DNA of 57,978 bases from Duncaniella sp. (GCA_023664955.1 JAMPEV010000003.1:1-57978), one strand, 5' to 3'. Positions 16,961-26,363 are shown, numbered from the stretch's first letter. Notes: generated by a model not told the origin, from the letters alone. Numbers and translations are program-made.

Positions 16961-17490
16961 ATCTCGAAAATTGAGAAGTTAACGGACCCATATACCCGAT
17001 GGTTGACGAAATGGGGTAGTGAGGAGAAGTCGTAGGCTTTGGAATGTTCGACTATGAAGATGCTTCCGGGGTGGAGCAGCTGCGAGTCGAGCACAGCCTG
17101 CGGGATATCGCCAAATCCGTCAAGGTCGTATGGCGGGTCGGCGAAAATGAAGTCAAAAGAGGTTGTTGCTTCGCGGATATAGCGCAAAGCGTCCGTACGC
17201 AGTAATCGGAGATTTTTATCGCCAAGTTCATGTGCCACTTTCTCGATAAATCGAGCCTGGGTGGCCGATTTTTCCACTGCCGTTACGGAAGCGGCACCTC
17301 TTGAAAGCAGTTCAAACGAAATAGCTCCTGTGCCGGCAAAGAGGTCGAGACACTTTTTCCCTTCGAGGTCGATCATATTGTCGATGACATTGAAAATGTT
17401 CTCGCGGGCAAAGTCGGTGGTAGGGCGGGCTGTGATATTCGTGGGGACGGTGAAACGTCGTCGTCCGTATTTTCCTCGTATTATTCGCAT
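16957..17490 (-). CDS. rsmD: 16S rRNA (guanine(966)-N2)-methyltransferase RsmD
   Basis: 177 aa. It has the N-terminal MRIIRGKYGRRRFTVP and RPTTDFARENIFNVI, the SAM-binding motif LDLFAGTGAISFELLSRGA and the catalytic FADPPYDL (DPPY) motif. It modifies G966 of 16S rRNA during 30S assembly. The start overlaps the end of the DUF3822 gene by 10 nt; the stop lies inside a palindromic repeat. Confidence 0.95.
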   Translation of the reverse strand: MRIIRGKYGRRRFTVPTNITARPTTDFARENIFNVIDNMIDLEGKKCLDLFAGTGAISFELLSRGAASVTAVEKSATQARFIEKVAHELGDKNLRLLRTDALRYIREATTSFDFIFADPPYDLDGFGDIPQAVLDSQLLHPGSIFIVEHSKAYDFSSLPHFVNHRVYGSVNFSIFEM

Positions 17491-18308
17491 AGTGGTGTCA
17501 CAATTAAGTCAAAGGGAGAGAGCATGGCATCTTTGCCAGCGTTAAACATCTGGGGCGGGAAGATGGCAGGCATTACTCTTGCAAGATATTTGCGCAGCTC
17601 AAGCATTATCTTTTCTCTCACGGCGTTGTCGCCGGCGAGAAGCAGTTCGTCGTTGTGGGGGTCGAGGCCGATGTCGTTGCGGGAAGCGAGGATGTAGTAT
17701 ACTGCATCCATCGGATTGCGGAAAGAGAATGTGTTGGCAAGCATGAGGTTACCCCCTTGCATCACGATGATGTCAAGCGAAGACTCTCGGAGGTTTACAA
17801 GTGTTTTCACGTTGTTGCTCCTCCCGGCTTTAGCGGAAAAAAATCGGCATAGCGAAGACAAGTGGGTGTTAATTTGGGCATTATGGAACGTGCGATGCAG
17901 AAATGCCATGAGGTTATTGTCGATTCCGGCTATGATGGCGGCGTTGCGGCATCCTGTGGGGTCGATATGCACCTCACCTTTGAAGTCGGGATAAGCTGTG
18001 GCAATCAGGAGTCGACAGTCGGCTTCCGAGGAATATCCGGAGGGCACAACCATAAGCCGTGAGGTTTCTACAAGGCAGTACATACGGCGGAAGTCGCACA
18101 GCAACAATGGATTATCGTAGATATTCTCCTCAAGTGCTGCTAAATACCCTTTGGACTTGCCGGTAAGTGGAAATGCGCGGTAAATCAGCGAATTTTCCTC
18201 CACGATGGAATATGCCACCACATGCAGCGTTTCGGGGCTGACACGCAGCAACAGATTCCAAATCTCCGGATTGGGGATAAGTTCTTTGTCAAGTATGCTT
18301 AGATTCAT
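17481..18308 (-). CDS. DUF3822 family protein
   Basis: 275 aa from the ATG at 18308 (an upstream ATG at 18332 would add eight residues that do not look conserved). DUF3822 is a Bacteroidota family regularly located directly upstream of rsmD, as here, and has an actin/ASKHA-like fold by family knowledge. Visible motifs are LLISTAYPDF-like LLIATAYPDFKGEV and LLLAGDNAVREKIM. The function is not established. Confidence 0.85.
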   Translation of the reverse strand: MNLSILDKELIPNPEIWNLLLRVSPETLHVVAYSIVEENSLIYRAFPLTGKSKGYLAALEENIYDNPLLLCDFRRMYCLVETSRLMVVPSGYSSEADCRLLIATAYPDFKGEVHIDPTGCRNAAIIAGIDNNLMAFLHRTFHNAQINTHLSSLCRFFSAKAGRSNNVKTLVNLRESSLDIIVMQGGNLMLANTFSFRNPMDAVYYILASRNDIGLDPHNDELLLAGDNAVREKIMLELRKYLARVMPAIFPPQMFNAGKDAMLSPFDLIVTPLCE

Positions 18309-18403
18309 ACCGCAAAGGTAGCAAATTCCCACGACAAATCAATCGCCATAATAGAAATGCTACCATACATGCCGGAAGAAAACAGGAAGGCAAATATGAA
18401 TAA

Positions 18404-20668
18404 TCATTGTCTAACCGGACGGACGAAAACACCGGAGCTTTTAGTGTATGTCACGTATGAGAATGAACTTCCGGAAACCCAAAATAGTGTTCCATTTTTT
18501 TCATTTGCCGGAGTGTTATACCAATAAGCAGACCAATTATTCTTGGATACTGCATTTTCTAAATATCTATCGATGGGACATTTGGTCGTAGCACTGTTGT
18601 CAGTCCCGGCAATTCGGCATATTGAGTATTTATTTACGTACCTGAGGAATACATAACTGCGGAATGTTTCCGGCTCGGGTATCCTCCATCCCGGAGGACA
18701 CGGGTCAAAGATGCTTTTATCCTTGGAACCCTTGGGGCATTTCGGGTCAGACCATATTATGTCGGTACGATCCGCAAATTGGGAGTTATAATCATCGTGG
18801 CCGTAATATACGGTGGTAGGATGCAACACCCCTTCATAAACCTTCACTTGCGCCTTTTTGAAATTAAAGAGGCCCAATCCACCCGAAGCAGCGGCTCCGG
18901 TAGTTCCATCATCCGTGAATTTATGAGTTATGGGATTGCCGTCTATGTCGTATAGTTGATTAAATGTTATAGGATCCTTACGGCCATAGTGGTAAATTAA
19001 ACCATTTCGGTTTTGCACATATTCGGTTCCTTCAGCCCCTAATGGACGGTCCATTACGAATTTATTCTTATACGTCGGGTTGTCGCCACCCCAAAGAGAT
19101 ATGTTGCCATCAACAGGTGCATACCTGTGGACTTCACCGTTCATTCTACTTGCCGTGTAGATATATTTACCGTCTTCCCAAGTTCCTTGGTAATCATCGG
19201 GGTTATAATCAGTGAGCCATAGATGCCAGCTCCATAGATATTCACCGGCTTTTGCCATCTTTAGCCTCACTCCAATCAGCACATTTCCTTTTTTAGAATG
19301 ATTTGCTTCGTCAGTTACGAAATACACTCTTGAAGAGGAACCTATGCCATGGAAAGTTTTCCCATCCTCAGAGGCGTAGCATTTGCCGTCGGGTGAACTG
19401 ACAAACTTAATTACCGGAGCATTGATGTCTTGCCATATCACCTCAGCGACCCATTCAGTTTCATCGGTGAGCGCGTGTCCGATGCGCTCCTCTTCATCCT
19501 CGACGTATTGAGAGTCATTCCAGAATTCATTGATGCGTTGAATGGGGAATGAGAACCTGCGTGAAGTGAAAGATGAGTTTATTATGTAGCTGTTGGCTGT
19601 GTCAAAATCTACCGGAGAGTAATCATACACCCTTGAGTCTAACGATTCTACACCGCAGTCTTCAATGGTCAGATTATATTTATACAGATTGTTGGGCTCG
19701 ATGTTGAAATCATTAATCAGGTTTGCCCCGAGGTAGAAACGGTAGACGAACATCACGTTGTCAGATATACGTTTAGCCGCTATGTCGAGATATGTAGCAT
19801 CATCCGGGGCATAATTGTTTTTCTGCCATGCGGAAACGTTTTGAGGGAATACGCCTCGTTTATTACGGCTAAGGTAATATGTGAGGGATGATGAGCCGCC
19901 TTCTGATACGCCACCGCCGAGATTATCCCATTCGTATTCCACCATCTTCTGATTATCAGTGTTCACGGTCAGTTCGTCGCCGGCAAGTAGGCGATCTGCA
20001 TATGCGATACGCGGAGCGACATTGCATAACTTTGCCTGTAAAATCTGCATTCCGGAGTTCACCTTATTGCTAATCGTTATCTCCACCTTAGCAACGTTGC
20101 GATAAAGAGTGCATATAAACCGGTCTATACCGTCGGAGTTGGTCACTTCGCCCTCTCCGTTCATCATCAATTCATAATTGTCAGAGCCGTCACTCACAAG
20201 GAGGTCTTTTTCCTCAGAGATTGTTTTATATAACCCTTTGAGCTGATTGATGTCAGATACCGATTTCAGATCATTGAATGATGGTTTAAAAGTGTTGGCA
20301 ATGACAAAGTATCTCACTTTGTACTCCTCGGAGCTTTTCATAATCTTCACTGTGGTGGAACCCTCCTTGGAGAGGTCGTAGTACACGGGAGAGCCTATGC
20401 GCTTGTTGTCCGGGCCGAATTGCAGTAGCCAAATGTCATGCGGCATATAATCAGTAGCCACACCTTCATCAATGTAGCGAGAGCCGGAGACCGTTTCAGT
20501 GGGGACTGACTGTGACATTAACTTTGCGGCAAAGGTTAAGGTGATTTCTTCGCCATGCGTCTCGTCCTGTTGTATATTTTTAATAATATCGTCATCGTTG
20601 CAGCTGCATATAGCTGTAGTCAATGCGATAAAGATTAAATGTTTAAATAGGTTGCTTATATTTACCAT
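18404..20668 (-). CDS. Fimbrial tip-like lipoprotein (DUF4906-type, FISUMP-like C-terminus)
   Basis: 754 aa. A lipoprotein signal ends in ALTTAICSC. The N-terminal part (TLTFAAKL, then FVIANTF, a RNVAKVEITISN strand) resembles fimbrillin-type DUF4906 proteins. The C-terminal 150 residues have the FDPCPPGWRIPEPETF motif and end in ...SSGVFVRPVRQ, the pattern of Fibrobacter-paralogous-like domains often found on Bacteroidales surface and pilus-tip proteins. It is last in the fimbrial operon and much the largest, which fits a tip adhesin. The binding target is unknown. Confidence 0.75.
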   Translation of the reverse strand: MVNISNLFKHLIFIALTTAICSCNDDDIIKNIQQDETHGEEITLTFAAKLMSQSVPTETVSGSRYIDEGVATDYMPHDIWLLQFGPDNKRIGSPVYYDLSKEGSTTVKIMKSSEEYKVRYFVIANTFKPSFNDLKSVSDINQLKGLYKTISEEKDLLVSDGSDNYELMMNGEGEVTNSDGIDRFICTLYRNVAKVEITISNKVNSGMQILQAKLCNVAPRIAYADRLLAGDELTVNTDNQKMVEYEWDNLGGGVSEGGSSSLTYYLSRNKRGVFPQNVSAWQKNNYAPDDATYLDIAAKRISDNVMFVYRFYLGANLINDFNIEPNNLYKYNLTIEDCGVESLDSRVYDYSPVDFDTANSYIINSSFTSRRFSFPIQRINEFWNDSQYVEDEEERIGHALTDETEWVAEVIWQDINAPVIKFVSSPDGKCYASEDGKTFHGIGSSSRVYFVTDEANHSKKGNVLIGVRLKMAKAGEYLWSWHLWLTDYNPDDYQGTWEDGKYIYTASRMNGEVHRYAPVDGNISLWGGDNPTYKNKFVMDRPLGAEGTEYVQNRNGLIYHYGRKDPITFNQLYDIDGNPITHKFTDDGTTGAAASGGLGLFNFKKAQVKVYEGVLHPTTVYYGHDDYNSQFADRTDIIWSDPKCPKGSKDKSIFDPCPPGWRIPEPETFRSYVFLRYVNKYSICRIAGTDNSATTKCPIDRYLENAVSKNNWSAYWYNTPANEKNGTLFWVSGSSFSYVTYTKSSGVFVRPVRQ

Positions 20669-20706
20669 GTTGTCAGTGTTTTAAATATTGATTATATGGG
20701 GAGATT

Positions 20707-21825
20707 CTAATATTTGTTGCTAATAGAGGTGTTGCCTGAATCACCGGGCGTACCTTGTCCCCATCCATTGATATTCCATGTGCCGAGATTGTATTCACCA
20801 GCGAGGCCGCTGTTGATTTCGGTTGAAATGCCGTCTATTACATTCCATGGTGAGATGACAAGCGTGAGTTGTATGATTTCGGATGATAGAAGCACTCTGT
20901 AACTGTATTCCAATCCCGGCTCCAAGGTCTCAAATAGGTTGTCGGTAAGGAGCAGACTCTGAGGGAGTTCTACGCCATTCTGATATACTGAGAAGTTTAG
21001 GTAAATGTAATCGGAACTTAGTGAGCTTGTCAGTGTATGAGGGGAGTATGTGGCCGACACTACATGCATATTGCCGGTTGTCTTCATGAGCTTGAAGTTC
21101 TTTCCTTCAAATGTTATTTCCTTGGCGGTTTCGGGGTCAATGAGAGTTATGGTTCGTATCCTGTGGGAGTCGTCAGTCACAACTCTGTTTGTAGGAAGGT
21201 GATACAGGACTTCGTTAAAGGTGCCGGCGTTGTGTAACTCCACATCCTTTATTGTGGCTCCGGTTTCCGTTGAAAATTCCGACAGCTGAAAGAAGTTAAC
21301 AATAAGTCGGCTTCTTCGGTTTTTCAATATGTCACCCGAAAAATCGAGAGGTGCATAATCCATAAGAGCGGCGTAGTAATGCTGGTTAGAAACATATAAA
21401 GGCACTTCGGGGTTTACTAAGAGACATCCATTGTTTGTGTTAATGTTGCACGCCGGTGATACGAGGTAGATTTTCACTTTCGTTAAATATTTGTGGAGAG
21501 CCTTTTCCCTGCACTCGGTTGTACCGGTGATTATGTTATTATTGCTGTCGTAGGTGATTTCAGCCGGGGTTAGGTTGTTGTCACCATCGGTTTTTATGAA
21601 ATATGTACCAGAGTCGTAATAAGCCCCGTCGGCATTACCGAATACGATGGCGCGGAATGATGTTCCGGAGGCAAGTTTTGTCCCGTTGTCAGACCTTGAC
21701 GGTATTGTTATGTCGATAATATCATCGTCACACCCCGGCTCCGCGGTACTGTCGGTCCCGCATCCTGTAAGTGAAAGGAGCGCTATAAGGTATGGAATTG
21801 TTTTGAAAACGGTAAATCTTCTCAT
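20707..21825 (-). CDS. Fimbrillin-like accessory lipoprotein
   Basis: 372 aa. Lipobox LLSLTGC. Beta-rich sequence with the late YSYRVLLSSEIIQLTLVISPWNVIDG motif typical of the last strands of Bacteroidales fimbrillins, followed by a Gly/Ser/Asn-rich C-terminus (GTPGDSGNTSISNKY). It is probably a minor pilus subunit. It starts 36 nt after the preceding gene and ends 38 nt before the tip-like gene. Confidence 0.7.
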   Translation of the reverse strand: MRRFTVFKTIPYLIALLSLTGCGTDSTAEPGCDDDIIDITIPSRSDNGTKLASGTSFRAIVFGNADGAYYDSGTYFIKTDGDNNLTPAEITYDSNNNIITGTTECREKALHKYLTKVKIYLVSPACNINTNNGCLLVNPEVPLYVSNQHYYAALMDYAPLDFSGDILKNRRSRLIVNFFQLSEFSTETGATIKDVELHNAGTFNEVLYHLPTNRVVTDDSHRIRTITLIDPETAKEITFEGKNFKLMKTTGNMHVVSATYSPHTLTSSLSSDYIYLNFSVYQNGVELPQSLLLTDNLFETLEPGLEYSYRVLLSSEIIQLTLVISPWNVIDGISTEINSGLAGEYNLGTWNINGWGQGTPGDSGNTSISNKY

Positions 21826-21861
21826 AAGCCAATTGAGGATTAAAGGTTTTATTATCAGACT

Positions 21862-22893
21862 TTATATTATCAAATCTGACTTTTCAGTAGTACTCCATTC
21901 ACCTTCTTCGTCAATGGCTATGCCGTCAAAAGTGAATACATGGTCAAGCATGAGGTTATAGACATATTTCTTTCCTCGTTCAAGAGAAACTATCTTATTG
22001 CCGTCGGAGAAACTGAAGGGGAGAGTGTATTCCGTGGATAATTGTTGTTTATCTTCGGAATTTCTTTTTTGGTATGTAAGTTTGAATTTCAAGTCGCCTT
22101 CCTCCACGTTGTTTATTTCGGGGAAAATATACAGGAAAGAACTACCGCTTTTTATGAGATACAAGTTCCCCCCATAGGTCTGTTCAATCATACTTGCCTC
22201 CTCATCCGCTGTTATTTCTTTGGTCAATATATTTATATGCCCTTTTGTGACAATGCGGCTCTTACTATCGGAAAGAGTTACTTTAGTAACGTAGGGATAA
22301 GTTTCGTATTTAGTTCTTACGTTTATTTGTAGGCAGGTCATGATGTGGCTGAATTTCAGCGGCACAGTGATTTTGTCGTTAACACCGTTTGTCTGATTTG
22401 CTTTTACCAACACCTTGTCGCTTACGAGCCAGTCATCTGTCTTTGAAGTGTCGAAGGGGACTCTTTCAGGATTTACTGCTTCGTTGGTATAGGGATGGTA
22501 AGCATACACGTCATATGGAATGCCCGGCTGCACTGACAAAAAATTGTATATATAATCGTCAATGTTGTATTGCCAGGACGAATTAGTGCCGTCAGTGTTA
22601 TATTTTGCAAGGAAATTGATTAGTGATTCATTGTGTGGGTAGTGACTTTTGGTGGTGTCGTTGTCGACGAATCGATAAATGTAAACACCAAAATTGTAAG
22701 AACCTTTGGACAGTTTACCGTTGGAGCTGCTGACAGCTGCTCGTGTGCGTTCTGCTGTAGGGGCAATGATAGGATTCAGTTCAAGGTGTATGGACTCCGC
22801 CTCGTTGTAGTGTGGAGCTTCGGGCGTGTCAGAACAGCTGACAAAGGTCAGAGGCAGTATGATGGGAAGGATAAGTTTAATATAAAAATGCAT
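21862..22893 (-). CDS. Fimbrillin family (Mfa-like) lipoprotein
   Basis: 343 aa. Lipobox LTFVSC near residue 20. YNFGVYIYRF, KVLVKANQTNGVNDKITVPLKFSHIMTCLQINV (the FxH-hydrophobic strand typical of Mfa-like fimbrillins) and the final GKKYVYNLMLDHVFTFDGIAIDEEGEW are consistent with a two-domain transthyretin-like pilin. It starts only 3 nt after the upstream fimbrillin. Confidence 0.8.
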   Translation of the reverse strand: MHFYIKLILPIILPLTFVSCSDTPEAPHYNEAESIHLELNPIIAPTAERTRAAVSSSNGKLSKGSYNFGVYIYRFVDNDTTKSHYPHNESLINFLAKYNTDGTNSSWQYNIDDYIYNFLSVQPGIPYDVYAYHPYTNEAVNPERVPFDTSKTDDWLVSDKVLVKANQTNGVNDKITVPLKFSHIMTCLQINVRTKYETYPYVTKVTLSDSKSRIVTKGHINILTKEITADEEASMIEQTYGGNLYLIKSGSSFLYIFPEINNVEEGDLKFKLTYQKRNSEDKQQLSTEYTLPFSFSDGNKIVSLERGKKYVYNLMLDHVFTFDGIAIDEEGEWSTTEKSDLII

Positions 22894-22896
22894 GTG

Positions 22897-24012
22897 CTAA
22901 TAAATTGTTTCTTCTTTGTTTTCTATAATGATCCAATCGGTTAAGTTGCACACCAGTTCTTTTTCCACCGTGTTTATATTGATGGTGATATTAAGGGCTT
23001 GACCACCTTTGGCATTATTAATGCTTGATGTGTCAACATGGTAGTCAATTCCGTCAATGATTACATACATATTGTCGAGAACCCCGTCAACCGGGGGCAG
23101 GTATGCCACGCTATGAGATGTCTCGTTATGGTGTTCATTGTCGAGTTTTACATCAGCGGCAATCTTGATAGTGCTGTTGTCACCTTCGATGTAATCTTTG
23201 TCCCAACCGTCATTTGTGTCGAAGGTTTCAGTTGAATTACCGGGAAAAGTGTATGTGAACCTTCTTTTTGCTTTGTTAAAGACGATGTAGCTTACAGTTC
23301 CGGAATAGCCTGAATTGTTATCGGTGTGAAATTTCACAACGATTTTTTGAAGGAGATGCTTAAACACGAGTGGCACTTTGCCGTTATTTTGAGTTATGAT
23401 TGACTCTTTAGAAAATGGTTCTGTCGGGCCGGCAATGCGAATGTCGGTTTCACCGTCGGGTACAATCCGGATGGTGGCTGGCTTGTTTTTGTTGTAGCTG
23501 CTGACTGTCACCTGGCCGTTGCTGTGGGAAGAGTGGGGATACACACTGAGAAACCTTACGTGTGAGCCCTTTGTGCCGGGCCAATAGGCAGTCTCGCTTT
23601 CTTTTAGATATATCCATTGCCTACCAGTGTTGAGTATCAGAGCATTGTTGTACATTGTGTTAGGCGACGTTACACTTTCAGGTTCGGATTCGTAATTTTT
23701 TATTTCGTAGGCAAACACTCCGATTACGTCACCGGAATAAAATTCATTGTCGGATTTAACTTCTGAGGCGTCGCGTGAAGACAATTCACCCCATCCTTTT
23801 GTTGCGACTGAGCCGGAGAAGTCGATGGCAATCCTGCCGGCTGATGGATGTTCCGGCTCCACGGGAGGTGCATCCTGGTCGTTGCATGACACCATGAATG
23901 TTAAGAGAGCCATACTTATGACAACGCATGTCACACTGCGGAGTGTCCTAAAAATTTGTAATATTCCGCAGTGTGTTGTCGTGTTGAATTTATGCAACTT
24001 TATTGTCGTCAT
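22897..24012 (-). CDS. Fimbrillin family (Mfa-like) lipoprotein
   Basis: 371 aa. Long N-terminal segment before a hydrophobic stretch ending in the lipobox LTFMVSC. GDVIGVFAYEI, AYWPGTKGSHVRFLSVYP and VPLVFKHLLQKIVVKFH are standard fimbrillin-family blocks; the C-terminus ends with GQALNITININT...LTDWIIIENKEE. It is a second, divergent pilin-like subunit of the same operon. Confidence 0.82.
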   Translation of the reverse strand: MTTIKLHKFNTTTHCGILQIFRTLRSVTCVVISMALLTFMVSCNDQDAPPVEPEHPSAGRIAIDFSGSVATKGWGELSSRDASEVKSDNEFYSGDVIGVFAYEIKNYESEPESVTSPNTMYNNALILNTGRQWIYLKESETAYWPGTKGSHVRFLSVYPHSSHSNGQVTVSSYNKNKPATIRIVPDGETDIRIAGPTEPFSKESIITQNNGKVPLVFKHLLQKIVVKFHTDNNSGYSGTVSYIVFNKAKRRFTYTFPGNSTETFDTNDGWDKDYIEGDNSTIKIAADVKLDNEHHNETSHSVAYLPPVDGVLDNMYVIIDGIDYHVDTSSINNAKGGQALNITININTVEKELVCNLTDWIIIENKEETIY

Positions 24013-24062
24013 CAGATTTATGTGTCGGTTATAAATAGTGTGATTACACCGACTTTAGATTA

Positions 24063-25121
24063 TCAATTTAATTCAGTCTCGCTCCAAGAGCTAATTGATG
24101 AGGTAAACTCTATAACATTAAGACTGACATTCAGAGTAACAGTATATGCTTTTCCCTTTGCTAAGGTTAAGTTCTGATCTTCACTTTCGGAGGGAAGTGG
24201 AAAGTTTTGCTCAATCACATTGTGCTGAGCTTCTCCCCATTGTTGACTCACTGTATAATAGACTTTTATCTTGGGTAAATTGCCATTATGAAAGGTCTGA
24301 GGAATAATCATCAAAAAGGAGTTATCACTATGGACACTTTGGGCGGTAGCGGTTAACGGGGTTTCATTGCCGGTGATGGTGAAGGTCCTGTTCTCGAGTG
24401 AGGCTTCAGCGGCGCTCCATAAATGGCTTTCATCGGAGTTGATAGGCAATGTTATTGTGCCTTCTTTGTAGAACGTTCCTGTCACTTCAATCTTTTCGAT
24501 TGTAACCGTAACGGAATTATATTGGCTTGCAGTCTTGGCTTTGAATCCGATTGCAGCAAGAGCATGCTTGAAGGCAAGATTTACATGACCATTAGAATCG
24601 GTATTTTTGGGGGTTTGATTCACGGCTTTTGCCCAAATCAGGTCAGTTTGCTTTGTCACATCATCATCCACTGTGAAGTTAAATTCATAACCGACAGTGT
24701 GTTTGGGACTTTCAGCGGTGTGGCTCATTTTTGTATAAGTCAAATTTGAATTGGCAGCGTTGGGTGTGTTTGGACCTATTGCAAAGAAGGAGACTTTGAT
24801 ATTTTCATCGTTTTCCCAGTATCTTAAATCATCATAAGTCCAGTTGCCGTCTTTCTGATAGACTTTCACGTTACTCATAAAACCGTCGCATTGGGTGTCT
24901 GAAGCCAAATTGCCGGTGTGTTGTGTCGCGAATACGAAGAATTGGTTGTGGTTGGCGGATGTGATTTTTTCGGCACGTGAAACGGGGCTGCGTCCGGTAT
25001 AAGCCTCGAATGAGATCACATCGCTGAATTCCTGAGCGGCCTTTGGCTCATCGTCCTGGGAGCAGCTGGTCAACATTACAGCGGAGACTGCAATCAAAAA
25101 AGAGAATTTGTTCATAATCAC
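24063..25121 (-). CDS. Fimbrillin family (Mfa-like) lipoprotein, probably a main shaft subunit
   Basis: 352 aa (an alternative start is Met3). Lipobox AVMLTSC. VISFEAYTGRSPVSRAEK at the start of the mature protein, YWENDENIKVSFFAIGP, HVNLAFKHALAAIGFKAK and the closing LTLAKGKAYTVTLNVSLNVIEF are typical of Bacteroidales major fimbrillins. It is the first pilin gene of the operon, which is why a shaft role is suggested (inference). Confidence 0.82.
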   Translation of the reverse strand: MIMNKFSFLIAVSAVMLTSCSQDDEPKAAQEFSDVISFEAYTGRSPVSRAEKITSANHNQFFVFATQHTGNLASDTQCDGFMSNVKVYQKDGNWTYDDLRYWENDENIKVSFFAIGPNTPNAANSNLTYTKMSHTAESPKHTVGYEFNFTVDDDVTKQTDLIWAKAVNQTPKNTDSNGHVNLAFKHALAAIGFKAKTASQYNSVTVTIEKIEVTGTFYKEGTITLPINSDESHLWSAAEASLENRTFTITGNETPLTATAQSVHSDNSFLMIIPQTFHNGNLPKIKVYYTVSQQWGEAQHNVIEQNFPLPSESEDQNLTLAKGKAYTVTLNVSLNVIEFTSSISSWSETELN

Positions 25122-25168
25122 AGATTTATATGTTTATTTGTTATTATTGTTTGCGTTGCGTTTTAATT

Positions 25169-26218
25169 TTATATGTACACATCCGCTTCGACTTCATCCC
25201 ATGGCGTTACTTTGCTGCTGAAACCGCCGGCATATTCTCCTTCCGGTACCACGTTGGGAAGCACAATTGGTTTTCCAAGGTCATCGAATTCGATATTAAT
25301 AGTTTCTTCGGCAACACCTTTGTGTATACAGTCACCGATGTGAAACGAATAGTCTACCACTGTCTTGTTGTCAACCAGCAGGAATGATATTGTAAGCACA
25401 TTATCCTCCGGGGAGCCAGAGTGACTTTCGGGCAGACCGAAGCAAGTGAATGTTGACTCAATGTATCCATTTGCGTGATTGTCATTGTCAATGCTCATCG
25501 TCCACTCTTCCACAAGGTGAGTTGCCTTTGTGTCAAGCCTTATTTTCCCCTTTAGTATGATACCTCCGGCCAGGCCGCTAACACCACCGCGGGCGGAACG
25601 AAGATTATATATGTTTTTGATATTGATTCTAACAGTTTTTTCACAGACGATGTTTTCCGGAGTTAATTCAGCAATCATAGTGCCGGTTGCTTCAGAGTCC
25701 TCTTGCTTCGATGTGATCGTCTTTTCGGCTGACACAATTATCCCGGTTGCCTCCGCCAGTGCCAGCCATTCTGGGTGATGAGCTGTGATTTCATCCTCGG
25801 AGCGAGACACATACCAGCGTGAGGTGAATCTTTCCGCCTCGATTCTGGCCCTATCGCGGTCGTATAAGTCGAAGAAATTGAATGTGCCGAATTCGATTTC
25901 GCTTTGGTTGAACACTACAATATCGTAAACTCCGGGGGATAGCTTAAGGTTTGCCCGGTGTGTGTTAGCTGAGATGTGTTTTATTGTTTCAACACTTGTT
26001 TGCGACGACGAAGGGTAGAGTAACAATGTCATTCCGGTGGGCTTCTCATGTCTTTCGAGCTCCGACCAATCCACATTGACGTATACAGTTGTGGTAGTAT
26101 CTAAATCGGAATCACGGCGATTGCAACTGCTAAGCAGCAGAATTGCAAGCAGTAATGAGAATTGAAAAAGAATGATGTTAGCTTTGGCTAAATGTGGTAT
26201 AGGAGCGATACCCCCCCC
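25169..26218 (-). CDS. DUF5119 fimbrial lipoprotein lacking an in-frame start (gated by a G9 tract?)
   Basis: The open frame begins just after an in-frame TAG at 26221-26219. It encodes a clear lipoprotein signal (IILFQFSLLLAILLLSSC, Cys codon at 26125) and a 318-aa mature protein matching DUF5119 (VYVNVDWSELERHEKPTGMTLLLYP, YDIVVFN, SARGGVSGLAGGI), a family found at the head of Bacteroidales fimbrial operons. No ATG, GTG or TTG lies between the stop and the signal peptide; the first conventional start is a GTG at 26074, which would delete signal and lipobox. A one-base-shorter G run would fuse the frame to the ORF starting at 26363. Other readings are an ATA start at 26200, a lost start codon, or a sequencing error in the run. 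Confidence 0.8.
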   Translation of the reverse strand, partial: GGGIAPIPHLAKANIILFQFSLLLAILLLSSCNRRDSDLDTTTTVYVNVDWSELERHEKPTGMTLLLYPSSSQTSVETIKHISANTHRANLKLSPGVYDIVVFNQSEIEFGTFNFFDLYDRDRARIEAERFTSRWYVSRSEDEITAHHPEWLALAEATGIIVSAEKTITSKQEDSEATGTMIAELTPENIVCEKTVRINIKNIYNLRSARGGVSGLAGGIILKGKIRLDTKATHLVEEWTMSIDNDNHANGYIESTFTCFGLPESHSGSPEDNVLTISFLLVDNKTVVDYSFHIGDCIHKGVAEETINIEFDDLGKPIVLPNVVPEGEYAGGFSSKVTPWDEVEADVYI

Positions 26219-26363
26219 CTAAAATATTAAAAGACAGTTTGTTATGGTGGTTGTGGTTGTTAATCGGATTTGAGGGTGGAAGGACGCAAGCATATAATTC
26301 CGTCATCAGGCCGGTGGCGAAAGAAGTTACAAAGTTACTATTGTGTTTGCGGTGTCCTAACAT
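26178..26363 (-). CDS. Leader ORF that runs into the G9 tract ahead of DUF5119
   Basis: 61 codons from an ATG about 50 nt after a good promoter. The peptide ends LSFNILGGGYRSYTTFSQS, with GGG encoded by the homopolymer. With one G fewer (or two more) the ribosome would leave the tract reading GGGIAPIPHLAKANIILF and enter the DUF5119 signal peptide. In the given sequence it stops at 26178. I do not recognise the N-terminal peptide itself; it may be a real extension of the lipoprotein or only translated leader. Confidence 0.45.
   Translation of the reverse strand: MLGHRKHNSNFVTSFATGLMTELYACVLPPSNPINNHNHHNKLSFNILGGGYRSYTTFSQS
26211..26219. repeat. Homopolymer C9 (G9 on the coding strand), candidate slippage tract
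   Basis: Nine consecutive C residues, the longest G/C run I noticed in the window, at the junction between the leader ORF and the frame of the DUF5119 lipoprotein. The two flanking frames differ by one base, so length changes of the run would switch them in or out of register. Confidence 0.8.

Noticed and set aside
26074-26076. GTG as the start of the DUF5119 protein
   Set aside because: It would remove the signal peptide and lipobox that are plainly encoded upstream in the same frame, so it is not a plausible native start.
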